Positions 1 through 7,342 of a DNA stretch of 33,827 bases are shown piece by piece. Origin of the DNA: Fibrobacter sp. (GTDB lineage Bacteria > Fibrobacterota > Fibrobacteria > Fibrobacterales > Fibrobacteraceae); the NCBI GenBank assembly GCA_017475045.1, contig JAFVGH010000033.1, positions 1 to 33,827 on the forward strand. The letters are read 5' to 3'. Below the pieces are notes generated by a model. It was not told the DNA's origin. It was given only the letters and a program-made list of their open reading frames with translations, and did no database searches. The position numbers and the translations under genes are program-made. How positions within the stretch are numbered: position 1 is the stretch's first letter; each line of letters starts with the position of its first letter.

Positions 1-1
1 C

Positions 2-724
2 ATCACCGGTACGGAAGACCACCTCGGCGATATGGACTTCAAGGTGACGGGTACTGCCGAAGGTATCACTGCCTTCCAGATGGATATCAAGATCCGCGGC
101 ATTACGCCGGAACTCATGCGCGAAGCTCTGGAACAGGCTCGCCAGGGCCGTCTGCACATTCTCGGCAAGATGGCTGAACTCGGCCTCGCCGCTCCCCGGC
201 CGAAGGTTTCCGAGAAGGCTCCGACCATGATCAAAATGCGCATCCCGACTAACAAGATTCGCGACGTCATCGGTTCCGGTGGCTCCGTGATCAAGGGCAT
301 GCAGTCTCAGACGGGTTGCACCATCAATATCGACGACGATGGCAACATCGACATTGCCGCCCCGAGTGGCAAGGCTGCTGCAGTTTGCCGCCGCATGATC
401 GAAGAACTCACTGCCGAACCCGAACCGGGCCGCAAGTACAAGGGCAAGGTCAAGACGATCCAGCCGTTTGGCGCATTCGTCGAGATTCTTCCGGGCCGCG
501 ACGGTCTCGTGCACATCTCTGAACTTGCCGACCACCGCGTCGAGAAGGTCGAAGACGTTGTTCACGTCGGTGACGAAGTCGAAGTGCTCTGCCTCGGTGT
601 TGACCCGAAGGGCAAGGTGAAGCTTTCCATGAAGGCTCTGCTCCCGACCAAGCCCGCTACCGAAGCTCCGGCCGCTGAAGCACCTGCTGCTGAAGCTGCT
701 CCGGAAGCCCCGGCTGAAGCATAA
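2..724 (+). CDS. pnp: Polyribonucleotide nucleotidyltransferase (PNPase), C-terminal part
   Basis: This is the 3' portion of a gene that enters from the left edge; the frame is open from base 2 and begins with residues ITGTEDHLGDMDF, typical of the second RNase PH core of PNPase. A KH domain follows (GxxG loop as IGSGGSVIKG), then an S1 domain (GKVKTIQPFGAFVEILPG and the DGLVHISEL motif). The tail is a low-complexity Ala/Glu/Pro stretch. PNPase degrades RNA 3'-to-5' by phosphorolysis and is part of the RNA-decay machinery. The KH and S1 domains bind the RNA. An intrinsic terminator follows the stop by about 20 bases. The identification is secure; the start is outside the window. Confidence 0.97.
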   Translation: MTGTEDHLGDMDFKVTGTAEGITAFQMDIKIRGITPELMREALEQARQGRLHILGKMAELGLAAPRPKVSEKAPTMIKMRIPTNKIRDVIGSGGSVIKGMQSQTGCTINIDDDGNIDIAAPSGKAAAVCRRMIEELTAEPEPGRKYKGKVKTIQPFGAFVEILPGRDGLVHISELADHRVEKVEDVVHVGDEVEVLCLGVDPKGKVKLSMKALLPTKPATEAPAAEAPAAEAAPEAPAEA

Positions 725-745
725 TTCGGTTATACGAAAGTGAAA

Positions 746-773
746 ACGCCCGGCTTAATCGCCGGGTGTTTTT
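746..773 (+). terminator. Intrinsic terminator after pnp
   Basis: A 9-bp stem (arm ACGCCCGGC against GCCGGGTGT, one G-U pair) with a 6-base loop is followed by a run of five T. It lies 21 bases after the pnp stop codon. Confidence 0.85.
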
Positions 774-846
774 GTATATAGCATTTTCGTAAGAATAAAA
801 ACAGATATCGTTTTTTTTGAGCTTTTACTATGCTCTTATTTCAGTA

Positions 847-852
847 TATATT
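847..852 (+). promoter_or_regulatory. Candidate -10 box (TATATT) for the HD-GYP gene
   Basis: TATATT lies in the AT-rich gap after the pnp terminator, about 85 bases before the preferred ATG at 939. It matches the TAnATT box seen before many genes here. No convincing -35 element was recognised. Confidence 0.35.
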
Positions 853-938
853 TATTGTAGGGGCACCGACAAAAAATGCTTTTTGAATAAGAATTTTTGG
901 AGGTGGCCTTAGGTCGAAAAAGGGGAGCGCTTGGGGAA

Positions 939-2630
939 ATGCTTGTCACCTATTTTACAGTTCTCTGCGTCATCGCAGCGATTAACATGATACTCCAGTA
1001 TCGTGTTAATTCCAAGCAGAATGGCCACTATTCCCTGCTGTTTTTCTCAGTATTCATTTCGTGCCTGGGCCACCTGATGCTGGCCTTGTCCAGTGGACGG
1101 GATGAAGCTGTCCTTGCCAACAAGATGATATATACGGGAACCATCTTTTTGCCGTTTTTCACCTTCGATGCGAGTCTGTCCGTTTGCAAGATTCGGATTC
1201 CCGCTTTGGCTCACGACCTCTTTATGCTGGTGGTGTTTGTCATTTTCGGCATGTCATTGACGGTAGGTTTCAACGATTTTTACTACAAGTCCATCGAATA
1301 TATCCAGATTGAGGGTGCGGGTAACTATACCGCCGTGTACGGGATTGGACACGCTATTTTCAACTGCCTGATGGTGGGCTATGTTGTCTGTAACGTGAGC
1401 CTTATTGTCTATGCTTTTTTGAAAAAGAAAAACGTCTCGTTCAATAGTCTTATTGCCCTTTCCTTGATTGAGGTGGTCTCGATTCTCTCGTTTTTCACCT
1501 CCAGGTTCTTTGAGTACGATACCCTGATTATGCCTGCGGTGTACGTGTTTGCACAGTTCGCCTTGCTCTATATCTGCTTTAGGGTCAAGCGCTACGATGT
1601 GGAACAGTTTATTTCGCAAGATCTGGAATCCAGGAATACGGACAGCTTTGTGCTGGTAACTTCGAAGTTTAACTATCTCGGCTGTAACGAGGAGGCCTGT
1701 GAGACTTTCCCGACGTTGGCAAATTGCCGGATAGACTACAAGATTCGTAATAATTCTAGGCTGAATCGCCTGCTTATTGTCTGGATTAGGGAAATGTCCC
1801 GTGGCGTGGTTGTGCCGGAAAAGAAATTCAAGAAGGGGGACAGGTACTACAAGATTAAGTTTACCGAGCACCCGCTTTCCAAACATGAAAAAGTGTACAT
1901 GTTCAAAATCGAGGATGAAACCAGCATACACAACTACATCAACATGCTGGATGAAAGCAATGTACGCTTGGAACAGATGCTCAAGGAAAACGATTCCCAG
2001 ATCCGCTCCCTCCAGGAACGGATGCTTATCGGCATGGCCCATATGGTGGAAAACCGCGACAGCAATACGGGCAGCCACATCAAGCGTACCAGTAACGTGG
2101 TGTCGATTCTTGTGGACTACCTGCGTCAAAAGGACAACCGTAGCCTTTCTGACTTCTTCTACGACAGCCTGATTACGGCAGCCCCCATGCACGATATCGG
2201 GAAGATTGCTGTGGATGACCGCATTTTGAGAAAGCCTGGCAGGTTCACTCCAGAAGAGTATGAAGAAATGAAGAGCCACCCCGAGAAGGGGGCCATGATT
2301 GTTGAAAACTTGCTCACTTCCATTGAGACACCGGAATTTGTACAGATCGTGTGCAACGTGACCCGCTACCATCACGAGCGTTACGACGGTGGCGGTTATC
2401 CTAGCAAGCTGAAAGGGGAGGATATTCCGTACGAGGCACGCATTATGGCGGTTGCCGACGTGTATGATGCCCTGGTGAGTCAGCGCTGCTACAAGGAAGC
2501 TATGTCTTTTGACAAGGCCTATTCGATTGTCATCGAGGGTATGGGTTCTCAGTTCGACCCCTCGCTCCGGGAATGCTTTGAGGCTTGCCGTTCTAAGCTG
2601 GAAACGTACTACCGCAACCTGAAAGAATAA
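939..2630 (+). CDS. Membrane-bound HD-GYP domain protein (putative c-di-GMP phosphodiesterase)
   Basis: The N-terminal ~220 residues hold about seven hydrophobic segments resembling the 7TM sensor region found in some histidine kinases. A PAS-like middle region and a short coiled-coil stretch follow. The C-terminal ~200 residues are an HD-GYP domain, with GSHIKR near residue 380, HDIGK with the HD pair at 418-419, HHERYDGGGYP with GYP at 486-488, and the downstream DVYDAL motif. HD-GYP proteins hydrolyse cyclic di-GMP, so this is probably a membrane sensor controlling that messenger; its ligand is unknown. I prefer the ATG at 939, which has AGGGGAG about 11 bases upstream. The frame stays open back to a TTG at 897 (577 residues), but those extra residues are not part of a recognisable domain. 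Confidence 0.88.
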   Translation: MLVTYFTVLCVIAAINMILQYRVNSKQNGHYSLLFFSVFISCLGHLMLALSSGRDEAVLANKMIYTGTIFLPFFTFDASLSVCKIRIPALAHDLFMLVVFVIFGMSLTVGFNDFYYKSIEYIQIEGAGNYTAVYGIGHAIFNCLMVGYVVCNVSLIVYAFLKKKNVSFNSLIALSLIEVVSILSFFTSRFFEYDTLIMPAVYVFAQFALLYICFRVKRYDVEQFISQDLESRNTDSFVLVTSKFNYLGCNEEACETFPTLANCRIDYKIRNNSRLNRLLIVWIREMSRGVVVPEKKFKKGDRYYKIKFTEHPLSKHEKVYMFKIEDETSIHNYINMLDESNVRLEQMLKENDSQIRSLQERMLIGMAHMVENRDSNTGSHIKRTSNVVSILVDYLRQKDNRSLSDFFYDSLITAAPMHDIGKIAVDDRILRKPGRFTPEEYEEMKSHPEKGAMIVENLLTSIETPEFVQIVCNVTRYHHERYDGGGYPSKLKGEDIPYEARIMAVADVYDALVSQRCYKEAMSFDKAYSIVIEGMGSQFDPSLRECFEACRSKLETYYRNLKE

Positions 2631-2634
2631 TACC

Positions 2635-2640
2635 TATATT
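2635..2640 (+). promoter_or_regulatory. Candidate -10 box (TATATT) for nadE
   Basis: CTATATT lies 23 bases before the nadE ATG in the short gap after the HD-GYP gene. It matches the recurrent TAnATT box. GGAG at about 2655-2658 provides the ribosome binding site. Confidence 0.4.
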
Positions 2641-2663
2641 TTCTGCATAAAAATGGAGCTTAT

Positions 2664-4205
2664 ATGAAAGTCTTTATGGCTCAGCTTTTTGTGCAGGCCG
2701 GAAAACCAGAGGAAAATTTTGAGGCGGTAAAGGCCGCCGTGGAACGTGCCAAGGAACAGTCAGCCGATGTAATTCTGCTTCCCCAAAATGCCATCGAAGG
2801 TTCGACCATGCTGGGGTCCTTGGGTGACGAGCTGGAATTCTTGGAAAAGTGCGCCAACTACAGGGAAAAGGTAGGTGAGCTTTCTCAAGGAATCGCCATT
2901 TTGCTTGGTTGCAGTGACGCCCTTGAAGGGGGGCTGTATTTCGAAGACGGAAAGCCTGCCAAGTGGGGCTATGATGTAGAGGTGCTTTCGGGCCTGGCCA
3001 CGTTTACGGACGGCAAGAGCCAGGCTGTGCGGAATGCCTGTACGGGTCTTGCGAAAAAGATGCAGTGGCCGGTTTTCTACATCGACGCCGTGGGCACCGA
3101 GAACAGCGGCAAGAATATTTACGCCATGGATGGCGGAAGCGGCATTTGGGACAAAGCCGGAAATCAGGTATTTGCCATGCCCAGGTTCCAGACTACGGAA
3201 TGCCTGGTCGAGGTGGCCGCCGATGGTTCCGTCTCGGGATTCCCCCAGGGAACAGTGGTGGAGCAGGACCGCATTGCGGTCATTCACGATGCCCTGGTCT
3301 TTATGATTCGGGAGAACCTGAAGAAGTTCCATATTCCCCGCATGGTCATCGGAGCCAGCGGCGGTATCGACAGTGCCGTTTCGGCGGCTCTCTATGCCGA
3401 AGCTATTGGGCCGGAGAATGTCTACCTGATTAACATGCCTACCCGTTTTAATTCGGCGACTACTCGGAATGCGGCGGCCGACCTGGCGAAGAATTTGGGA
3501 TGCCCTTACATGGTGGCGCCGATTTCTGACATTGTGGAATCCGTCTGCGGGGCCTTGGAAAGATGTAGCTTCGATAGCGATGGCAAGCCTATCAAGGTCG
3601 AAGGAATCAACCACGAGAACCTGCAGGCCCGTACCCGTTCGGGAGCGGTACTTTTAACGGTTGCCTCTGTTCTGGGGGCTGGCATTACCTGCAACGGAAA
3701 CAAGAGCGAGGCCACCACGGGCTACTGTACGCTTTACGGCGATAGTTGTGGCGTCATGTGCGCCTTGGGTGACTTGTGGAAAACCGACGTGTATGCCTTG
3801 GCCCGCTATATTAACCGGGATAAGGAACGGATTCCCCAGGCATCTATTGATGTGCCCGCCAGTGCGGAGCTCAGCGATGCCATGAATGTGGATGAAGGCA
3901 AGGGTGACCCCATCAAGTACCCGTACCACGACAAACTTTTTGCCGAATGGGTGGACAGGGGCTGTAGCCTTGAGAATACGGAAAAGCGTCTTGCTGCCGG
4001 TTTTGAAAAGTACTGCGAGGATTTGAACGTGGACCTGGGCTATTTCAAGTCCCTGTTCAAGACCCCCGAGGACGCCCTGAACGACATGCGTGCCTGGCAC
4101 AGGCGTTTCCGTGGAATCGCTTTGGCAAAGCGCATTCAGTTCCCGCCGATCCTCTCTGTTTCGGGTACCGCCTTTGGCGCTGAATATCCGGAATCTCAGG
4201 TGTAG
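2664..4205 (+). CDS. nadE: NAD+ synthetase, glutamine-dependent type with degenerate amidase domain
   Basis: The C-terminal half is an intact NAD synthase (adenylation of nicotinate adenine dinucleotide, then amidation). The ATP-binding loop SGGIDS lies at 232-237, followed by conserved stretches such as NLQARTRSG and NGNKSE. The N-terminal ~210 residues have the nitrilase/CN-hydrolase fold that normally releases ammonia from glutamine, but they are unusual. The position of the catalytic Glu (usually in a PE motif) reads PQ, with Gln at residue 41. The segment that usually carries the nucleophilic Cys (CEDLW-like) is missing between the YFEDGK and VEVLSG regions. At 513 residues the protein is shorter than typical two-domain NadE (about 540-580). 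It probably uses free ammonia. GGAG five bases upstream supports the start. Confidence 0.9.
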   Translation: MKVFMAQLFVQAGKPEENFEAVKAAVERAKEQSADVILLPQNAIEGSTMLGSLGDELEFLEKCANYREKVGELSQGIAILLGCSDALEGGLYFEDGKPAKWGYDVEVLSGLATFTDGKSQAVRNACTGLAKKMQWPVFYIDAVGTENSGKNIYAMDGGSGIWDKAGNQVFAMPRFQTTECLVEVAADGSVSGFPQGTVVEQDRIAVIHDALVFMIRENLKKFHIPRMVIGASGGIDSAVSAALYAEAIGPENVYLINMPTRFNSATTRNAAADLAKNLGCPYMVAPISDIVESVCGALERCSFDSDGKPIKVEGINHENLQARTRSGAVLLTVASVLGAGITCNGNKSEATTGYCTLYGDSCGVMCALGDLWKTDVYALARYINRDKERIPQASIDVPASAELSDAMNVDEGKGDPIKYPYHDKLFAEWVDRGCSLENTEKRLAAGFEKYCEDLNVDLGYFKSLFKTPEDALNDMRAWHRRFRGIALAKRIQFPPILSVSGTAFGAEYPESQV

Positions 4206-4227
4206 ATTTGGGCCGAGACCCTTATCT

Positions 4228-4821
4228 TTAGCCGTGGTGCTTGTCATGGTTGGGGCAGCCGCAGCCGCCCTTTCCATCGCAGTTTTCCTTTTTGCCTTCG
4301 CCGCCACATTCGCATTCGTGGCCTTCTTCACCGCATTTGCAGTCCCCTTCGCCCTTGCCGCAGCAGCAACCCTTGGGGTTCAGCTCTTCTTCGGTGGCTT
4401 CGCGGACGCTCACCACTTCGATGGCGAAGTTCAGGTTCTTGCCGGCCAGCTCGTGGTTGGCGTCGATAACGGCCTTGTCGCCATTGACAGACTTGACGCG
4501 GATGGGCATGGGGCCCATGGGCGTCTGGGCATAGAACATCATGCCGGGCTCGACTTTCTCTACACCCTGGAAAACGTTGGTGGGGACTTCCTGGGTCATG
4601 CGCTCGTCGTACTCGCCGTAGCCTTCGGCAGGGATTACCTTTACGTCGAACTTGTCGCCGACTTCGTGGCCCACCATGGCTTTTTCGAGACCCACCACGA
4701 TCATGTGGGCGCCCTGGATGTACTGGAGCGGTTCGCGGCCAGCGGAGGAATCAATAATGGCTCCTTCGTCGGAGGTGAGGGTGTAGTGCATCTGGACCAC
4801 GGTCTTTTCGGCGATTTTCAT
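4228..4821 (-). CDS. slyD: FKBP-type peptidyl-prolyl isomerase, SlyD-like, with metal-binding tail
   Basis: The protein has 197 residues starting MKIAEKTVVQMHYTL. The SlyD-type FKBP domain has the split arrangement with an insert-in-flap: the first FKBP part carries the IDSS and EPLQYIQG motifs, and a central chaperone-like insert contains YGEYDERMTQEVP. The last ~45 residues are rich in Cys, His, Glu and Gly (CCCGKGEGDCKCGEEG and onward), matching the metal-binding tail of SlyD. SlyD catalyses proline isomerisation, acts as a cytoplasmic folding helper and stores nickel for hydrogenase or urease maturation. The ATG at 4821 has AAGGA six bases upstream; an in-frame ATG at 4890 is rejected because it would add a non-family N-terminus. 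The gene is convergent with nadE, with only 22 bases between stops. Confidence 0.93.
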   Translation of the reverse strand: MKIAEKTVVQMHYTLTSDEGAIIDSSAGREPLQYIQGAHMIVVGLEKAMVGHEVGDKFDVKVIPAEGYGEYDERMTQEVPTNVFQGVEKVEPGMMFYAQTPMGPMPIRVKSVNGDKAVIDANHELAGKNLNFAIEVVSVREATEEELNPKGCCCGKGEGDCKCGEEGHECECGGEGKKENCDGKGGCGCPNHDKHHG

Positions 4822-4858
4822 GGAATGTCCTTGTTTTGGGAAAAATGAAAGTGGGCTA

Positions 4859-4864
4859 AATGTA
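4859..4864 (-). promoter_or_regulatory. Candidate -10 box (TACATT) for slyD
   Basis: On the minus strand the sequence reads TTTTTTCTACATTTAG, a T-run followed by CTACATT, which matches the recurrent box. It lies 37 bases before the slyD ATG. Confidence 0.4.
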
Positions 4865-4870
4865 GAAAAA

Positions 4871-4883
4871 ACGCGGGTCGCGT
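4871..4883. promoter_or_regulatory. Perfect inverted repeat in the slyD/mscS divergent region
   Basis: ACGCG and CGCGT arms are separated by GGT. The repeat lies between the two divergent genes, immediately upstream of the slyD candidate -10 box, where an operator could act on either promoter. On the minus strand it is followed by a T-run, so a weak terminator-like hairpin is the alternative reading. Confidence 0.4.
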
Positions 4884-4895
4884 ATTTCATTTTTC

Positions 4896-4901
4896 TAAAT
4901 T
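4896..4901 (+). promoter_or_regulatory. Candidate -10 box (TAAATT) for mscS, leaderless arrangement
   Basis: TTTTTCTAAATT ends six bases before the ATG at 4908, so transcription would begin at or next to the start codon. No Shine-Dalgarno is visible. This position argues against the GTG at 4902 as the start. Confidence 0.4.
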
Positions 4902-4907
4902 GTGGGC

Positions 4908-5756
4908 ATGAATAACGATATGGATTTTTTTGACAGATGGATGGCGCCCTTGATGGGCCAGCCCCTGCTGCAGCGGTTGTTGTTGGCCTTGCTGGTCTTG
5001 GGTCTTGCCAAGTTTCTCTTGTTCTTGCTCAAGAAGATTGTTTACCGGGCCGAAATCAAGGGCTTGGATCCGGCGGCCCGCCCCTTGGTGTATTCCCTGA
5101 TTTCTTACACGATTTATGTGGTGGCTCTCTTGCTGGTGCTCCATATTGCCGGAGTGAACACGGCGGGGCTTGTGGCCATGGTAGGTGCGGCGAGCCTTGC
5201 CATTGGTCTTGCGCTGAAAGATACCCTTTCTAATATTGCCTCTGGGCTTCTACTCATGTTCATTAGGCCTTTCAAGGCGGGTCACTACATCGAGTGCGGC
5301 TCCATCAAGGGCAAGATTAAAGGAATCGGGCTTTTCAACACCACGCTGGAAACTGTGGATGGCCTGTTTGTGTCGGCGCCCAACAGCGCCCTTTGGGGCC
5401 AGCCTATCGTGAACTTCAGCAAGAACGTGAGCCGTCGCCTGGAACTTAAGGTGGGCATCGGCTATGACGACTCCACGGACAAGGCTTTGGGGATCATGCG
5501 CGACCTGGTAGAAAAGGAGCCCCTGTTTTTGAAGAATCCCGTGCCCCAATTCTTTGTGTCGGCCCTCTCGGACAGTTCCGTAGAGGTGGCTTTCAGGGCT
5601 TGGGTCAAGAATGCGGACTATTTTAACCTGCTTTGGAAATATACCGACGAGATCAAGCGCCGCTTTGACGAGGCCGGCATAACCATCCCGTTCCCGCAAC
5701 GGACGTGCCATATCCAGGGAATTGACAACGGGATTGTAAATACCATCGAAAAATAG
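4908..5756 (+). CDS. Small-conductance mechanosensitive channel, MscS family
   Basis: A minimal MscS-type protein of 282 residues. The hydrophobic N-terminal third has three membrane segments. The pore-lining third helix is the Gly/Ala-rich stretch around VAMVGAASLAIGLALKDTL, followed by the NIASGL and FKAGHYI motifs that begin the cytoplasmic beta domain. The remaining residues form the vestibule domain and end in the IPFPQR motif of the family. The channel opens under membrane tension to release solutes during osmotic downshock. An in-frame GTG lies at 4902 and a further ATG at 4920. I chose 4908 because the promoter-like box ends at 4901. The gene is divergent from slyD and lies 30 bases before a tRNA gene. 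Confidence 0.9.
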   Translation: MNNDMDFFDRWMAPLMGQPLLQRLLLALLVLGLAKFLLFLLKKIVYRAEIKGLDPAARPLVYSLISYTIYVVALLLVLHIAGVNTAGLVAMVGAASLAIGLALKDTLSNIASGLLLMFIRPFKAGHYIECGSIKGKIKGIGLFNTTLETVDGLFVSAPNSALWGQPIVNFSKNVSRRLELKVGIGYDDSTDKALGIMRDLVEKEPLFLKNPVPQFFVSALSDSSVEVAFRAWVKNADYFNLLWKYTDEIKRRFDEAGITIPFPQRTCHIQGIDNGIVNTIEK

Positions 5757-5768
5757 CGAAAAATTTTA

Positions 5769-5774
5769 TATATT
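5769..5774 (+). promoter_or_regulatory. Candidate -10 box (TATATT) for tRNA-Arg
   Basis: TATATTTGG lies 12 bases before the first base of the tRNA, a suitable distance for a transcript with a very short 5' leader. It resembles both the recurrent TAnATT box and the TAnnTTTG element known from Bacteroidetes. Confidence 0.45.
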
Positions 5775-5786
5775 TGGTTTCGCTTT

Positions 5787-5859
5787 GCCTGGATAGTTCA
5801 GTTGGATAGAACGGGTCCCTCCTAAGGATCAGACTCGCGTTCGAATCGCGATCCGGGTA
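5787..5859 (+). tRNA. tRNA-Arg (anticodon CCT)
   Basis: A complete cloverleaf can be drawn. The acceptor arm GCCTGGA pairs with TCCGGGT (two G-U pairs). The D arm is GTTC/GAAC. The anticodon stem is GGTCC/GGATC around the loop CTCCTAA, giving anticodon CCT (reads AGG). The T arm is TCGCG/CGCGA around TTCGAAT, and the discriminator is A. CCA is not encoded. Length is 73 bases. Confidence 0.96.
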
Positions 5860-5862
5860 TTG

Positions 5863-5892
5863 AAAAGGCTCCGAGGAAACTCGGGGCCTTTT
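5863..5892. terminator. Bidirectional terminator between tRNA-Arg and nuoN
   Basis: A 13-bp stem (AAAAGGCTCCGAG against CTCGGGGCCTTTT, one G-U pair) has a GAAA loop. It has terminal A-runs and T-runs on both sides, so it can terminate the tRNA transcript on the plus strand and the nuo transcript on the minus strand. The nuoN stop is two bases away. Confidence 0.85.
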
Positions 5893-5894
5893 GC

Positions 5895-7340
5895 TTATAA
5901 TCCGCTGAAACCTGCGAAGATGTTGTCGGAGAGGAAGGGGAGCGCCCCGAGGGCGACTACCGCGATAGACAGCAAAATGATAACGCCCCGCTGCCTGCGG
6001 GTGAGGCGTAGTGGCGTCAGGTGGCCGTCGGGTTCGTCTACCCAGGCGCTTTTGACCAGCTGCAGGTAGTAGAATAGGGCAAGCACGTTGTTCAGCACCG
6101 CGAAGGTGATAAGCATGTAGTGCCCCGTAGTAGCGCCGCTGAAGAACAGGTGGAACTTTCCGAAGAACCCTGCAAGGGGAGGAATTCCCGCCAGGCTGAA
6201 CATGGAGATAGCCAGAGCGATGGCCAGAGACGGGTTCTGCTTGGAAAGTCCGCGAAGGGAGTTGAAAGTTTCTTCTCTGTGGTGCCCTATTATACCGAAT
6301 ACGAAGAATGCGAGATAGTTGGAAACCGCATAGACAAACAGGTAGAAGATGATGGCGGTTTTGGCCATCACGGCTGTACCGAGAAGGGCCACCATGATGT
6401 AGCCCGCCTGGGCGATGGAACTGTAGGCCATGAACCGGCGAAGCCTGCTCTGCTTGAGGGCGCCCAGGTTGCCCACGAAGAGGGTCACGCCAGCAAGTAG
6501 GGCGATAAGCGGGGCTATCTGCTCTTGGATGGGAGCGAAGGGGCCGTAGACCAACACTACCAGGAAGGCGATGGCGGTGGCCTTGGAGGTCACGGAAAGC
6601 ACCGCCGTCACAGGCGTGGGGGCACCTTCGTAAACATCGGGGGCCCAGGTGTAGAAGGGGAACAAGGTGAGCTTGAATCCGATGCCGCAGAACAGGAACA
6701 GCACCGCAATCCAGAGAAGCGGGGAAGTCCCGGCGGCTACGGCGTTCTCGATGGCGTCAAAATGCAGGCTCCCGGCAAAACCGTACAGGTAGCTGAAGCC
6801 GAACAGCTCGAAGGCGGTGGCCACGGATCCCATCAAGATGTACTTGGTGGCGGCTTCGGAACCTAGCTGGTCCTGCTTGTTCCAGGCGGTCAGGGCGTAC
6901 ATGGGGATGGTGGCGATTTCAAGACCCAAGAAGAAGGTGATGGTGTCGCAGGCGCTTACCACCGTCACGCCGCCGAAGGTGGCAAAGGCGATAGCCCCGA
7001 TGAATTCCGCAATCTGGTGCATCTGGGGCTTGCCGGCGGCGGCATGCATAAAGTAGTCCTTGGAAAACCACATACCGAGAATGGCGGAGACTACTAGTAC
7101 TTCGCGCATGAACACGCCAAAGTCGTCTACACGCCAGTTGCAGATAAAGAAACGGCCCTCGCCTCCAGCCAGCGGGATAAAGTTCAGCAGCATGAAGATG
7201 AGCAAGAACCCGATGTTGGCGATACGCCAGGGAACGTTGGATTTGGCATCGCAGAAAAGCCTGCTTCCGATGACAATGAAGGGGAACAGCAGCAATAGCA
7301 AGTCGGGGATGATAAAGCTTGGTACGATAAAATCAAACAT
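5895..7340 (-). CDS. nuoN: NADH-quinone oxidoreductase subunit N (complex I, antiporter-like)
   Basis: The 481-residue polytopic protein has about 14 membrane helices and is of normal family length. The antiporter-like motifs are intact: the TM5 glutamate in FFLGLEIATIP and the TM7 lysine in GIGFKLTLFPFYTW, followed by APDVYEGAPTPV. NuoN is one of three proton-translocating membrane subunits of complex I and sits near NuoK in the arm. It is the last gene of the minus-strand cluster, 2 bases after nuoM, and is followed by the shared terminator. Confidence 0.96.
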   Translation of the reverse strand: MFDFIVPSFIIPDLLLLLFPFIVIGSRLFCDAKSNVPWRIANIGFLLIFMLLNFIPLAGGEGRFFICNWRVDDFGVFMREVLVVSAILGMWFSKDYFMHAAAGKPQMHQIAEFIGAIAFATFGGVTVVSACDTITFFLGLEIATIPMYALTAWNKQDQLGSEAATKYILMGSVATAFELFGFSYLYGFAGSLHFDAIENAVAAGTSPLLWIAVLFLFCGIGFKLTLFPFYTWAPDVYEGAPTPVTAVLSVTSKATAIAFLVVLVYGPFAPIQEQIAPLIALLAGVTLFVGNLGALKQSRLRRFMAYSSIAQAGYIMVALLGTAVMAKTAIIFYLFVYAVSNYLAFFVFGIIGHHREETFNSLRGLSKQNPSLAIALAISMFSLAGIPPLAGFFGKFHLFFSGATTGHYMLITFAVLNNVLALFYYLQLVKSAWVDEPDGHLTPLRLTRRQRGVIILLSIAVVALGALPFLSDNIFAGFSGL

Positions 7341-7342
7341 GG

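Noticed and set aside
1254..2375. Minus-strand open frame of 373 codons
   Set aside because: It lies antisense to the HD-GYP gene, which has clear catalytic motifs on the plus strand.
4090..4848. Plus-strand open frame over slyD
   Set aside because: It is antisense to slyD and overlaps the end of nadE; the translation is an Ala/Phe/Val-rich shadow caused by codon bias.
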